From: Alphaproteobacteria bacterium
Lineage (GTDB): Bacteria > Pseudomonadota > Alphaproteobacteria > Sphingomonadales > Sphingomonadaceae
NCBI GenBank assembly: GCA_028293005.1
Contig: JAQGLH010000321.1
Coordinates: forward strand, 1 to 19,085
Direction of reading: 5' to 3'
Length of the DNA: 19,085 nucleotides
Below, in pieces: positions 1 to 7,073 of the stretch; position 1 is the stretch's first letter, and each line of letters begins with the position of its first letter. A model generated the notes under the pieces. The model ran no database searches, was not told where the DNA came from, and was given only the letters and a program-made list of their open reading frames with translations. Position numbers and translations under genes: made by a program.

Positions 1-1156
1 CCATCGTCGACATGATCCGCCCTTTCCGGGTCATCGCGCCGCGATTGGTGGTGGTGCAGGTCATCATATTCTCGCCATCGTCGCTTTCGAGCGTACCGGC
101 CGTCCCGAACGTCCGCGTCGCCTCGCGCTGGATCTCGCGCTTGACCGAGACGTCCGCCGCGGCCGGCACGAGCACATAGGTCCAGACCTCGATCTCGTGC
201 GGCCCGCGCGGATGCCAGACCTTGAAGATGTTGGTGCCGTAGAGGAACGAGCAATTCGGGAAGATAGAAGTGTTCCAATGGCCCACATAAAGCCGCTCGC
301 GCTCGGCCCCGAAGCGGCGGCGCACCTCGCCGCGCGTCTCTTCCAGGAAACGCTGCCAGCCGCCGCCGGCCGCGTGAATGGCGGTGCCGGCATTGTCGAT
401 CAGGCCGAAACCATGACCGTGCCGCATCGTGAACTGCAGCCCCATGTCGGAAAACGGCATGTCCGCCCGATTGCCCGCCATGCCGGCAAGCTCGCCGCCG
501 ATCACGCCCAGCGCCGCGGCATGCGTCCAGCCGACATGATAGGCGTCACCGATGAAATTCTCGGTGGGAACCTTCCAATTGCACGCCAGGGTCGATTTCA
601 TCGGCGGCCCGAGCAATTCCATGCCGCCGCCGGCACCGACCATGAATGTGTCGAGATACCAGGTGAACTCGCCGAGATACTCCTCGAGGTTCGGCGCCTC
701 CGGATCATGGCAGCCGAAGATGAAACCGCGGAAGCTTTCGACCCGCACCTGCGGCAGGCCGAGCTGCGATTTGTCGATCGCATTATGGTAGCAGCGCTCC
801 TCGAGCGGAACGTCGGCAAGCTTGCCGTCCGGGCCATACGCCCAGCCGTGGTAGCTGCACACGAACGCCTTGGCAGTGCCGCTGTCGGCGTGGCAGACTT
901 TGTTGCCGCGATGGCTGCACGAATTGAGGAAGGCGCGCACCGAACCGTCCTTCTGACGAGAGACGATGACATCGTCCTCGACCATCTTTGCAGTGACGAA
1001 ATCGCCGGGCTTCGGAATGAGCGAGTCATGCGCCAGAAACAGCCAGGACCGGTTGAAGATGCGCTCAACCTCTTGCTGGTAAACCTTTTCGTCCCAGAAT
1101 ATCAGGCGCGACTGGGTCGCATTCTCCAGATCGACTAGGTCCAACGCCTCGATCAT
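1..1156 (-). CDS. Rieske aromatic ring-hydroxylating dioxygenase, alpha subunit (3' end beyond window)
   Basis: The frame opens at ATG 1156 and stays open to the window edge, about 385 codons, so only the C-terminal tail is missing; the family is usually 420-460 residues. The Rieske [2Fe-2S] motif is C80-x-H82 with C100-x2-H103 (CSHRG and CSYHGW). The mononuclear iron site is D204-A-Y-H207-x4-H212 plus an Asp in 'SDDGEN' at 359/360. Family knowledge: such subunits hydroxylate an aromatic substrate with O2 and electrons from a ferredoxin/reductase, normally as alpha3beta3 in the cytoplasm. A Shine-Dalgarno GGGAG lies 7 nt before the ATG. A beta subunit would be expected just beyond the left edge. 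It resembles, without being a copy of, the second alpha subunit at the right edge. The substrate is unknown. Confidence 0.93.
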   Translation of the reverse strand, partial: MIEALDLVDLENATQSRLIFWDEKVYQQEVERIFNRSWLFLAHDSLIPKPGDFVTAKMVEDDVIVSRQKDGSVRAFLNSCSHRGNKVCHADSGTAKAFVCSYHGWAYGPDGKLADVPLEERCYHNAIDKSQLGLPQVRVESFRGFIFGCHDPEAPNLEEYLGEFTWYLDTFMVGAGGGMELLGPPMKSTLACNWKVPTENFIGDAYHVGWTHAAALGVIGGELAGMAGNRADMPFSDMGLQFTMRHGHGFGLIDNAGTAIHAAGGGWQRFLEETRGEVRRRFGAERERLYVGHWNTSIFPNCSFLYGTNIFKVWHPRGPHEIEVWTYVLVPAAADVSVKREIQREATRTFGTAGTLESDDGENMMTCTTTNRGAMTRKGRIMSTM

Positions 1157-1182
1157 GCTCTCTCTCCCTGGATCTGCGTCCA

Positions 1183-1203
1183 TTGCGTTTACCGCTAACG
1201 CAA
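1183..1203. promoter_or_regulatory. Perfect 7-bp inverted repeat, candidate operator of the alpha-subunit gene
   Basis: TTGCGTT-N7-AACGCAA is a perfect inverted repeat ending 27 bp upstream of the alpha-subunit ATG at 1156. Read on the minus strand its centre is GTTAGCGGTAAAC, which resembles LacI-family operators, although MerR- or IclR-type binding cannot be excluded. Its position between promoter and start codon suits repression. The binding protein is unknown. Confidence 0.5.
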
Positions 1204-1210
1204 GGCGTAA

Positions 1211-1237
1211 CCGGGCGTTGAACGATGTGCAACCCGG
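1211..1237. repeat. Imperfect inverted repeat (CCGGG-CG-TTG / CAACCCGG)
   Basis: The arms are CCGGG(CG)TTG and CAACCCGG around a 9-nt loop, with a 2-nt bulge. It lies upstream of the 1183-1203 palindrome in the leader of the alpha-subunit gene. It could be a second operator or an RNA hairpin. No T tract follows, so it is not a typical terminator. Confidence 0.35.
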
Positions 1238-1249
1238 TGTTTCAACTGT

Positions 1250-1277
1250 ATCGCCGCTCGGCATCTCAAGCGGCGAT
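1250..1277. repeat. Perfect 9-bp inverted repeat, 10-nt loop
   Basis: ATCGCCGCT and AGCGGCGAT pair perfectly around a 10-nt loop, between the end of the first MerR gene (1446) and the alpha-subunit gene. It could form a stable hairpin in either transcript. There is no T run on either side, so a factor-independent terminator is doubtful; an operator is possible. Confidence 0.4.
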
Positions 1278-1375
1278 CCGCACCGGCTATGGCGTGGGTC
1301 GTAAGTTACCGTCGCTGTTGGTGAAATGGTCGCAGAGCCGCTGAGAAAGCGTCTGCCCGGAAGCGCCGAATTACA

Positions 1376-1424
1376 TTTTTTTTGAGACCGACGGTTGTCC
1401 CATTCGGCGCGTGACGGTCAAAAA
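1376..1424. repeat. T8 tract with imperfect inverted repeat downstream of MerR gene 1
   Basis: A run of eight T (1376-1383, plus strand) starts an arm TTTTTGAGACCG at 1379-1390, which pairs with CGGTCAAAAA at 1415-1424 apart from a 2-nt bulge. It lies just beyond the stop codon of the minus-strand MerR gene at 1446. The tract reads as A rather than U after the stem in that transcript, so it is not a standard terminator. Confidence 0.3.
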
Positions 1425-1445
1425 CCGCCGCGCGTCCGAACTTCG

Positions 1446-2225
1446 TCAGCGCGCGCCGCGGCCATTCCTGATCGCCGTCGCGCCGGACCGGCGCCGCGAG
1501 CGCCGGCGCGGCCCTGGATGCGGGGCGCGGCCGGGAAGCATGTTCATATGGCGGATGTTCTGCAAAAAGAACTTGAGTCGCAGCAGCCCGAAGAAGTCGA
1601 GCATCCGCGGTAGCCCAACATGCAGCATCGCGGCCGCTTCTTCCTCGCTGATTCGCCCTTGGGTTCGCTCCAGGAACTTGGTCGCTTCGTTGTCGGCGAG
1701 GCCGGCGGCCGCCTGGACGTAGAACAGCAGAAGCTCGGGCTTGAAATCGACGCTTTCGGCAAACCCTGCCCGACGCATTTCGCCCCAAATCGTCACGAGC
1801 TGCGCATCGGTGAGGCTCAGCTTGGGCTCGCCGCCGTCGTCGATCACGACGGCGGCACCGATAGAGTGAAAAATACGCGCGTCTTCGAGCGCGTTCGGGT
1901 TCTTGTCGGTCAGCGAGGATATCGCGACCAGCCTGTCATCGAGACCGACACCGGTTGCGACCAGCTCCTCGAGGTGCCGGAACGCGACCGGTTCGATACG
2001 TTCCTCGGTCGATCGTCCGGACACGACATCCGCGATCTGGCCGAGAGTCAGGCGGCTGTCCTGTTGAAGGTTGCGGACCGCGAGCACCGCCCGGACATGG
2101 CCTTCGCCATAGTCGGCATCGGTGCCGTTCTGGCTCAGCGGTTCGGGTACGATGCCATAGCGGAGATAGACGCGGATGGCCTCACGGCCGACACCGGTTC
2201 TTTCCTCGAGCTCTCGCATCTTCAT
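1446..2225 (-). CDS. MerR-family transcriptional regulator (paralogue 1)
   Basis: This 259-residue protein starts at ATG 2225. Residues 1-70 carry a MerR winged-helix domain beginning 'MKMRELEERTGVGREAIRVY' (helix-turn-helix, then a wing with 'YGEGHVRAVLAV'). A predicted helical C-terminal region (about 75-227), including 'LSLTDAQLVTIWGEMRRAG' and 'RMLDFFGLLRLKFFLQNI', has no effector domain I can name. The last 32 residues are Arg/Pro-rich and probably disordered. It aligns without gaps over 227 residues with the regulator at 2826-3668, roughly two thirds identical by eye, so the two arose by duplication. Family knowledge: MerR proteins bind as dimers and realign long-spacer promoters. The target and ligand here are unknown. 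The adjacent oxygenase gene or the TonB receptor are plausible targets by position only. Confidence 0.88.
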   Translation of the reverse strand: MKMRELEERTGVGREAIRVYLRYGIVPEPLSQNGTDADYGEGHVRAVLAVRNLQQDSRLTLGQIADVVSGRSTEERIEPVAFRHLEELVATGVGLDDRLVAISSLTDKNPNALEDARIFHSIGAAVVIDDGGEPKLSLTDAQLVTIWGEMRRAGFAESVDFKPELLLFYVQAAAGLADNEATKFLERTQGRISEEEAAAMLHVGLPRMLDFFGLLRLKFFLQNIRHMNMLPGRAPHPGPRRRSRRRSGATAIRNGRGAR

Positions 2226-2231
2226 TCAAAC

Positions 2232-2261
2232 ACTATAGGCAGGCTCAAACCAGTCCGGCAA
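2232..2261 (-). promoter_or_regulatory. Probable leaderless promoter of MerR gene 1
   Basis: On the minus strand TTGCCG (2261-2256), an 18-bp spacer and TATAGT (2237-2232) form a good sigma70-like promoter. The -10 box ends 6 nt before ATG 2225, so transcription would start at or next to the A of the start codon. No Shine-Dalgarno sequence separates them. The neighbouring MerR paralogue has the same 6-nt geometry. Confidence 0.55.
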
Positions 2262-2440
2262 CTCAGCCATTTCGGTCGGCGGCGAGCACCGACCTTACGC
2301 TGCCATAGATGTTCACCAATTCGTCTTTGGCGACAGCAACCGACCAAACTTTTTTGGGGAGGTTGAACCGGTTCCGTGTCCGGGCCCCTCGTTCGTCGTG
2401 GTCGCGGCGTCTTCGAACGGTCCCAGCTGGGGAAAGCACA

Positions 2441-2821
2441 CTAGGCGTCGCCGTGCGTCAGCCAAGCGAGCGCTTCGGCACGGTCGTTATAGATGACGCG
2501 ATAGTCACCCTGCCCGAATGCAAGGCGCGCGAGGAAGGCGGTGCGTGTGTCCGGCACGAGGATCGCGATCCTCACCCCCTTCCGGTAGAGCTGGTCGCTA
2601 TGCCCGCGCTGGACAAGCGTCAGGTTGATGCTCGGTGGTTCCATTTCCAGGGCATCGTACAGCACCTGCGAGCGTTGCGTTTCGTCGAGAAGCCGCAGAA
2701 CCTGTTCCTGAGCGCTGCTGACTTCTTCCTCGGTCACCGTGCCGCGGACGCGAGCGACGACGAGGTCGCCGCTCAGGCCGACCCATGTGCGTTGCTCAGC
2801 CGTGGAGGACAAATCGCTCAC
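2441..2821 (-). CDS. Small STAS/SEC14-like (SpoIIAA-like) protein
   Basis: With the GTG at 2821 as start this is a 126-residue protein. The pattern of a central 'DALEME', a conserved 'VAILVPD'-like strand ('RIAILVPDTRTAFLARLAF') and the C-terminal 'YRVIYNDRAEALAWL' is typical of the SpoIIAA-like/STAS-SEC14 fold, a small cytoplasmic alpha/beta domain of unclear function in proteobacteria. The GTG lies 5 nt after the stop of the upstream MerR gene, so the two are probably co-transcribed. The start is uncertain: a TTG at 2812 has a better-spaced AGGGAG, and an ATG at 2866 would overlap the regulator gene by 41 nt. It sits between the two MerR paralogues and could be part of their signalling, which is inference. 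Confidence 0.7.
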   Translation of the reverse strand: MSDLSSTAEQRTWVGLSGDLVVARVRGTVTEEEVSSAQEQVLRLLDETQRSQVLYDALEMEPPSINLTLVQRGHSDQLYRKGVRIAILVPDTRTAFLARLAFGQGDYRVIYNDRAEALAWLTHGDA

Positions 2822-2825
2822 TCCC

Positions 2826-3668
2826 TCATCGCGCTCGGCGATGCGCTGGGGCCTCGCGAAGGCGCGCATCTGCAATCTCGGTGCGCGTCTTTGTCCCGCG
2901 AGTCGCCTCGGCGTCAATAGTTTCGAGTGAGGAACTATCCCCGGAACGAGACGGTAATCGAGGCGGCGGCACTGTGCCGGTGGTTCTTGCATGATGGATG
3001 TTTCGCAAGAAGAACTTCAAACGCATGAGACCGAACAGGTCGAGCATCCGCGGCAAGGCGACGTCGCACATCGCGGCCGCATCCTCCTCCGAGATACGCC
3101 CTTCGCTCCTCTCGAGAAACTTCGTCGCTTCGTTGCCCGCGACATATTGGGCGGCCTCCACATAGAAGCGGACGATCTCCGGCGGGAAATTGGCGCTTTC
3201 GACAAAGCCGGCGCGGCGCATCTGCCCCCAGATCGTGACCAGGCGCGCGTCGGTCAGGCTGAGCTTGGGCTCATCGTCATCCTGAATTACCTCCGCAGCG
3301 CCGACGCGATGGAAAGCGCGCGCATCGTCGAGCGCATGCGGATTTTCCTCGATCAGGGTCGAGATCGCCACAAGCGAATTGTCGACTCCGACACCGGTCG
3401 CGACCAGCTCCTCGAGATGCTGGAAGGCAGCAGGCTCGATCCGCTGCTCCGTCGTGCGCCCCTGGACGATCTCGGCGATCTGGGTGAGCGTGAGGCGACT
3501 CTCGCGCTGCAGCTCGCGCACCGCCAGGATCGCCCTGACATGCTCTTGCCCATAATCGGCGACGTTGCGCTTTGGCCGCACCGGCTCCGGGATAATTCCA
3601 AAGCGGATGTAGACGCGAATCGTCTCTCGACCGACCCCTGTTCGGGCCTCAAGCTCTTTCATTTTCAT
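2826..3668 (-). CDS. MerR-family transcriptional regulator (paralogue 2)
   Basis: This 280-residue protein starts at ATG 3668. The N-terminal MerR DNA-binding domain ('MKMKELEARTGVGRETIRVY', wing around 'YGQEHVRAILAVRELQ') is followed by the same predicted helical C-terminal region as its paralogue, including 'NEATKFLER' and 'RMLDLFGLMRLKFFLRNIHH'. The proteins match without gaps to residue 227, then diverge into unrelated, low-complexity polar tails (53 residues here). The gene is followed after 4 nt by the STAS-like gene and is divergent from the TonB receptor gene, with 189 bp between them, so it may control itself and the receptor. The effector is unknown. MerR assignment is confident; the regulated genes are inferred. 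Confidence 0.88.
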   Translation of the reverse strand: MKMKELEARTGVGRETIRVYIRFGIIPEPVRPKRNVADYGQEHVRAILAVRELQRESRLTLTQIAEIVQGRTTEQRIEPAAFQHLEELVATGVGVDNSLVAISTLIEENPHALDDARAFHRVGAAEVIQDDDEPKLSLTDARLVTIWGQMRRAGFVESANFPPEIVRFYVEAAQYVAGNEATKFLERSEGRISEEDAAAMCDVALPRMLDLFGLMRLKFFLRNIHHARTTGTVPPPRLPSRSGDSSSLETIDAEATRGTKTRTEIADARLREAPAHRRAR

Positions 3669-3674
3669 CGGGCG

Positions 3675-3702
3675 CGTATAGCGGCGTCGATCATGTTTTC
3701 CA
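3675..3702 (-). promoter_or_regulatory. Probable leaderless promoter of MerR gene 2
   Basis: On the minus strand TATACG (3680-3675) is a good -10 box and TGGAAA (3702-3697) a 4/6 match to the -35 box with a 16-bp spacer. The -10 ends exactly 6 nt before ATG 3668, the same geometry as in the paralogue, implying a transcript that begins at the start codon. Confidence 0.45.
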
Positions 3703-3857
3703 GAGCGGCTGTTGGCGGCGGCGATGAACGATGCTCCGAAACGGGTGCGGCTTCGTCGCGCCGGGAGCGTAAGTCGCGCCGCTTCCTGAAACGCGACCGC
3801 ATCCTCTCCCCCTCCCCCGGCGTTGGGCTAAATCGGTTCAGCGCGCGTTAGGGCGCC

Positions 3858-6329
3858 GTGCTGCGTAACCTTGTGAGTATGTCGATGCGTTTGCTTCCCC
3901 TTCTGCTGCTGACGAGCTCGTGGCCCGCGCTCGCGCAGGTCGCAGCTCCTCCCGAGTCCCCCTCACCGCCGACCGATCGGGCGCCGGACCCAGACGAGGA
4001 GGAGCCAGAGGAGATCGTCGTCACCGGGAGCCGGAATGTCGCGCCGCGCGGTTCGGTGATCGGCGACATCGAGCCCGAGATCGTGCTCCGCTCGCGTGAC
4101 ATCCGCGCTTATGGCGCGAGCAACCTTGGCGAGCTGCTCGCAGAGCTGAGCCCGCTCACCGGCAGCATCCAGGGGCGCGGCGGCGATCAGCCGGTCGTGC
4201 TGCTCGGCGGGCGCCGCATCAGCAGCTTCCGCGAAATTCGCGATCTTCCGCCCGAGGCGGTGACCCGTATCGACATCCTTCCCGAGGAGGTGGCGCTCAA
4301 ATACGGCTATCGCGCCGATCAGAAGGTTGTGAACTTCGTGCTGCGCCGCCGCTTCGAGGCGGTCACCGCCGACGCCGAGACGCGGCTCGCAACGGGAGGC
4401 GGCCGGTGGCAGCATAAGGCGGACGTCAATTATCTGCGCATCGCCCAAGGCAGCCGCCTCAGCGCCGATGCCGAATATCAGCATGCCGGCCCGTTGTTCG
4501 AGGATGAGCGCAACGTGATCGGCGCCGATCCGGACCGGACCTTGCTCGCTGCCTCGGACAGCGCGAAGCTCAACGCGACCTACAACCGCACGCTATTCGG
4601 CAATATCTCGGCGACGCTGAGCGGCGAGCTCGAGGGACAGGACAGCCTCGCATCGCTCGGTCGCACCGATGACGGTTCGCGGCGCCTGCTCCGCGATTCG
4701 AAAACCCGCACGGGAAGCATCAATTATGCGCTGACGGGCGAACGCTCCGGCTGGCAATGGTCGCTGACCGGCGGCTACGTCCGCGACTGGTCGACGACCA
4801 CGACCGACCGCGAGCGAATGTCCGGCATCGGCCGCGACCGCAGCAAATCGATCGCCGAGACAATCGAGAGCGAAGCCACCGCGAGCGGCACGCTGTTCGG
4901 CCTTCCCGCCGGTGCTGTCTCCGCCACCTTCAAGGCCGGGTTCAACCTACGCGACCTCAACAGCGAGTCGCTTCGCGCCGGTATTTTCAACAGCGCCGAT
5001 CTGTCGCGCCACCAGGCGAGCGGCCAGGCCAATGTCGATATTCCGCTGTTCGACGACGACGGGCCGATCGGCGCGCTGACCGCCAATGCCAATCTGGCGG
5101 TCGACGAACTCTCCGATTTCGGGACGCTCACCAGCTACGGCTACGGCTTCAATTGGCAGCCGTTCGACGCGGCTCGGCTGATCGGCTCGGTGACGCATGA
5201 GGATGGCCCGCCGACGATCCAGCAGCTCGGCAACCCGTTGCTGGTGACGCCCAACGTGCGCGTGCTCGACATCGCTACCGGACGGACGGTGGACATCACG
5301 CGGATCGAGGGCGGCAATCCCGCCCTGCTCGCCGACCAGCGTCGGGTGTTCAAGCTCGGCGCGACGGTGAAGCCGATCACCGGCACCGATCTGACCTTGC
5401 GCGCGGATTTCACCGACGCGCGCATCGACAATGCGATCGCGAGCTTTTCGACCGCCACCCCCGAGATCGAGGCGGCTTTCCCGCAGCGTTTCGAGCGCGA
5501 CGCGGCCGGGACATTGTTGAGGATCGACAGCCGTCCGGTCAATTTCAAGCGCAGCAAGCAGCGCCAATTGCGCTGGGGCTTCAACTGGTCCGAGACGCTC
5601 GAAGCGCCGCCGCCGCGCGGCGATGATGGCCAGCCGCTCACCGCCGAGCAGATCGAGGAGCGACGCGCGCAATGGCGCGAGGGGCGCCGCGGCGCCCGTG
5701 GGGACGGCGGCGCTGCGAGCAATGGCGGTAGCGGGCGCCGCGAGGGAGGCGCAGGGTTCCGAGGCGGCGGACGTGGCGGCGCCGGCGCCGGCGGCGGAGG
5801 TTTCGGCGGCGGCGGCTTCGGCGGGGCGCGCCAGGGCCGCGTGACCTTGGCATTGTTCCACACCTGGCGGCTTGAAGATTCGATCCTGATCCGGCCCGGC
5901 GTTCCGGAGCTGGATCTGCTCTCCGGCTCCGCCACCGGCGGCCGCGGCGGCCAGTCGCGCCACAGCATCGAGGCCCAGGCCGGCTATAATCGCAACGGCC
6001 TTGGCGCGCGCATCGACGTCGATTGGCAAAGCGCGACGCGCGTGCGCGCGAACGGTGGCAACGGCGCACCTTCGTCCCAGGATCTGCGGTTTGGCGCGCT
6101 GGCCACGGTCAACCTGCGGCTGTTCGCCGATCTTGGCCGGCAGCAGGCGCTGGTGCGGGCCGCGCCGTTCTTTCGCGGCTCGCGGCTGACGCTGGCGGTC
6201 GACAATGTCTTCGACCAGCGCCTCGACGTGCGCGACGCCAACGGGGCGACGCCGATCGGCTATCAGCCCGACCTGCTCGATCCCTTGGGACGATCGATCC
6301 GCCTCAGCTTCCGCAAATTATTCTACTGA
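3858..6329 (+). CDS. TonB-dependent outer-membrane receptor with Gly-rich insertion
   Basis: This 823-residue protein starts at GTG 3858, with AGGG a few bases upstream; ATG 3879 and 3885 are in-frame alternatives. A signal peptide ends near 'PALAQ' (residue 26-27). An acidic linker precedes the TonB-box-like 'EEIVVTGSR' (51-59). The plug domain covers about 70-170 ('NLGELLAELSPLTGS', 'ILPEEVALKYGY', 'VVNFVLRR'). The beta-barrel follows and ends in 'LSFRKLFY' with a terminal aromatic residue, as usual for outer-membrane barrels. Residues about 590-660 are an Arg/Gly-rich low-complexity insertion, probably a surface loop. Family knowledge: these receptors import scarce ligands using TonB/ExbBD energy. 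The ligand is unknown: an aromatic substrate, siderophore or carbohydrate are all possible. It is divergent from MerR paralogue 2 and ends 8 bp from the next, convergent gene. Confidence 0.9.
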   Translation: MLRNLVSMSMRLLPLLLLTSSWPALAQVAAPPESPSPPTDRAPDPDEEEPEEIVVTGSRNVAPRGSVIGDIEPEIVLRSRDIRAYGASNLGELLAELSPLTGSIQGRGGDQPVVLLGGRRISSFREIRDLPPEAVTRIDILPEEVALKYGYRADQKVVNFVLRRRFEAVTADAETRLATGGGRWQHKADVNYLRIAQGSRLSADAEYQHAGPLFEDERNVIGADPDRTLLAASDSAKLNATYNRTLFGNISATLSGELEGQDSLASLGRTDDGSRRLLRDSKTRTGSINYALTGERSGWQWSLTGGYVRDWSTTTTDRERMSGIGRDRSKSIAETIESEATASGTLFGLPAGAVSATFKAGFNLRDLNSESLRAGIFNSADLSRHQASGQANVDIPLFDDDGPIGALTANANLAVDELSDFGTLTSYGYGFNWQPFDAARLIGSVTHEDGPPTIQQLGNPLLVTPNVRVLDIATGRTVDITRIEGGNPALLADQRRVFKLGATVKPITGTDLTLRADFTDARIDNAIASFSTATPEIEAAFPQRFERDAAGTLLRIDSRPVNFKRSKQRQLRWGFNWSETLEAPPPRGDDGQPLTAEQIEERRAQWREGRRGARGDGGAASNGGSGRREGGAGFRGGGRGGAGAGGGGFGGGGFGGARQGRVTLALFHTWRLEDSILIRPGVPELDLLSGSATGGRGGQSRHSIEAQAGYNRNGLGARIDVDWQSATRVRANGGNGAPSSQDLRFGALATVNLRLFADLGRQQALVRAAPFFRGSRLTLAVDNVFDQRLDVRDANGATPIGYQPDLLDPLGRSIRLSFRKLFY

Positions 6330-6337
6330 TCGCACGC

Positions 6338-6832
6338 TCAGTTGTTGCTGATGTTCGACCTGGATTTCTTTGTCGTCGCGGCAGCCGGCGTGGCGGCGCA
6401 AAGACCGTCGGCAGCCGACAATGTGATCGGCCGCCAGTCGTCCGTCGTCGCTGCCGTGCGCGCCCCTTTGAGAGTCTTGACGTCGTAGGTCGGCTTCATC
6501 TGAAGCAGCTGCGGCGAGGCCGCGTCCCATTCCTTCACGAACGTGAACGGCTTGTGCATGCGCTTGCCGCTCGCCTGGCCACTCGCGCTGTCGCGGGGCG
6601 ACTTCACATAATGCGCCTCCTTGAGCGCGCCTCCGGCGCAGGTCAGCTTGAGGATCGCCTCGTCGGCCGTGCCGTCCCCGTCGAGATCGCCCGCCGCGAC
6701 GCGAACATAGCGCGTGGCGCCGGCCGGTTCGCTTCCGACCTCGAGGATCGTGAGGCTGTGCCAATCATCAGCCGCCATCGTCTTGCCGTCGCTCGGTGCG
6801 ACCATCGCTGTCAGCAGGGCTAACATGAGCAT
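6338..6832 (-). CDS. Small exported protein with DxDGDG calcium-binding-like motif
   Basis: This 164-residue protein uses ATG 6832, chosen because AGAGGA lies 7 nt upstream; the frame is open further upstream but has no better start. The N-terminus 'MLMLALLTAMVAPSDG' is a short hydrophobic segment, possibly a signal peptide although it lacks basic residues. Residues 49-58 'DLDGDGTADE' match EF-hand-like or FG-GAP/dockerin-type calcium loops. The C-terminal half has 'VKEWDAASPQLLQMKPTYDVK' -like soluble sequence and ends in a polar tail. It is convergent with the TonB receptor and divergent from the dehydrogenase gene. I recognise no named family and assign no function; a periplasmic location is inferred. 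Confidence 0.72.
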   Translation of the reverse strand: MLMLALLTAMVAPSDGKTMAADDWHSLTILEVGSEPAGATRYVRVAAGDLDGDGTADEAILKLTCAGGALKEAHYVKSPRDSASGQASGKRMHKPFTFVKEWDAASPQLLQMKPTYDVKTLKGARTAATTDDWRPITLSAADGLCAATPAAATTKKSRSNISNN

Positions 6833-7073
6833 GTTGAATTCCTCTCTCGTAAGTCCCTCTTCATGCACCCAGCGGTCGCCACGCGCAACAAGACGCACCG
6901 GCCGCGCCGATCGCGCAAGACAGGGCACAGCGCAGCCGAGACGCCGCCCAACCGACACCCTTTTCCCGCGCGCCTGCCCCCGTTAGAGTCGCCGCACTGT
7001 CACGGACGGCGCCGTAATCGCCGCTCGCGCATGGCAACCGCAACGAAATTCCAATCTGTTCCCGGAGCTTTAC

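Noticed and set aside
197..1138. Long plus-strand open frame opposite the first Rieske gene
   Set aside because: It is antisense to a gene with complete Rieske and iron-ligand motifs, has no recognisable domain, and reflects high-GC codon bias.
1376..1424. Intrinsic terminator of MerR gene 1
   Set aside because: The T8 tract is on the plus strand, so the minus-strand transcript has A after the stem; the stem also has a bulge and a long loop.
4947..6029. Long minus-strand open frame inside the TonB receptor gene
   Set aside because: Ala/Arg-rich translation without motifs; the plus strand encodes a continuous receptor with plug, barrel and terminal aromatic residue.
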